A DNA stretch of 64,000 nucleotides from Micrococcus sp023147585. Lineage in GTDB: Bacteria; Actinomycetota; Actinomycetes; Actinomycetales; Micrococcaceae. The translations under genes and the position numbers were made by a program. This document shows positions 60,651 through 64,000 of this stretch, one piece after another; position 1 is the first letter of the stretch; every line of letters starts with the position of its first letter. The stretch lies in assembly GCF_044872765.1 (NCBI RefSeq), contig NZ_CP085253.1, forward strand, positions 1,736,001 through 1,800,000, in the 5' to 3' direction. A model generated the notes under the pieces. The model was not told the DNA's origin. It ran no database searches and saw nothing but the letters and a program-made list of their open reading frames with translations.

Positions 60651-60696
60651 GCCCGACGCGCGGGCGGGCACCCCACGGGTGCCCCGCGCGTCGGGC
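60651..60696 (+). terminator. Two-part hairpin between gyrB and gyrA
   Basis: GCCCGACGCGC (60651-60661) pairs with 60686-60696, and the inner GGGCACCC pairs with GGGTGCCC around a CAC loop. It may attenuate read-through into gyrA. Confidence 0.6.
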
Positions 60697-60741
60697 CCCC
60701 GGACTTCCCCTGCATGAGCTGACGAGGACGAGAGGACCCGC

Positions 60742-63614
<2,873 letters not shown>

Positions 63615-63618
<4 letters not shown>

Positions 63619-64000
63619 GCACGTCCGCAGCGCAGCGCCCGTCCGGCTCCGGCCGGGCCGCGGGCGGCACGGAGAGGTCCTCCCGTCCGGTCCGCAAGGC
63701 CACCTCGTCCGCGGGGCAGGAGAACCTGGTCCGCGCCGTTCCCAAGGCGAAGGTGCGCCGCGCGCGCCTGATGCTGAGCCGGATCGACCCGTGGTCCGTG
63801 CTCAAGCTCGCGTTCCTGCTCTCCGTGGCCCTGGGCATCCTGACCGTGGTGGCCTCCGTGGCGCTCTACTCGCTCGCCGACGTCACGGGCGTGTTCGAGA
63901 AGGTCAACGGCATCCTGGGCACCGTCCTGGGCGTGGAGGCCGGCCGCTTCACGGTGCAGAGCCTCGCGCCGCTGAGCACCGTGACCTCCCTGGCCACCGT
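63615..64000 (+). CDS. DUF3566-type membrane protein, partial
   Basis: Starts with GTG overlapping the gyrA stop codon and is cut by the window end. A basic, Ser-rich N-terminus is followed by RIDPWSVLKLAFLLSVALGI, which is the opening of the DUF3566 transmembrane domain. This gene follows gyrA in many actinobacteria; its role is unknown. Confidence 0.8.

Overview
The window comes from a very GC-rich actinobacterium and reads as the replication-origin region of a Micrococcus chromosome, most likely Micrococcus luteus or a close relative. The evidence is the gene order rpmH-rnpA-yidD-yidC-jag-rsmG-parA-parB on one side of dnaA and dnaN-recF-dciA-gyrB-gyrA on the other, frequent GTG starts, codons ending in G or C, and a myo-inositol-phosphate synthase. 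The species is inferred from gene content and cannot be proved from this window.

Region 1 (1-8.4 kb): a Fic-domain protein with its own winged helix, a tandem-GNAT acetyltransferase, several acetyltransferase remnants and small unknown genes, then the glycerol operon glpD-glpF-glpK. Together the glp genes import, phosphorylate and oxidise glycerol.

Region 2 (8.4-19.6 kb): an accessory and decaying region. It holds remnants of a helicase-like ATPase, a GIY-YIG nuclease broken by one stop codon, an AlbA/Schlafen-type ATPase regulator, an acyl-CoA ligase tail, an intact DUF262 GmrSD-like protein, a zinc alcohol dehydrogenase/GNAT chimera, an OGG-fold glycosylase-like frame cut by two TAG codons, a second GIY-YIG fragment also ended by TAG, and a strikingly AT-rich gene joining a SIR2 domain to a STAND-type NTPase. 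That last gene is the best candidate for a horizontally acquired anti-phage system.

Region 3 (19.6-39.3 kb): housekeeping genes. These are dnaB (with a DnaA-box cluster upstream), an old-yellow-enzyme family oxidoreductase, a thioesterase, a RimK ligase / RimK-associated protease / aspartoacylase-like cluster, rplI-rpsR-ssb-rpsF, a DUF559 gene flanked by palindromic repeats, an M18 aminopeptidase, a GT87-like glycosyltransferase, ino1, fhs, cca and a Nudix hydrolase.

Region 4 (39.3-52.6 kb): murJ and a downstream membrane pseudokinase-like protein, trxB-trxA, parB, a 2-kb non-coding segment with four parS sites and DnaA boxes, parA, rsmG, jag, yidC, yidD, rnpA and rpmH. Most of these concern cell envelope synthesis, redox balance and chromosome segregation.

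Region 5 (52.6-64 kb): dnaA, the dnaA-dnaN intergenic region packed with DnaA boxes (oriC), dnaN, recF, dciA, gyrB, gyrA and the start of a DUF3566-type membrane protein cut by the window end.

No tRNA, rRNA, insertion sequence or CRISPR array was recognised. The most unusual features are the SIR2-STAND gene with codons foreign to Micrococcus, a run of in-frame TAG codons beside it, a three-copy family of ~55-65 bp palindromes, and DnaA-box clusters outside oriC.
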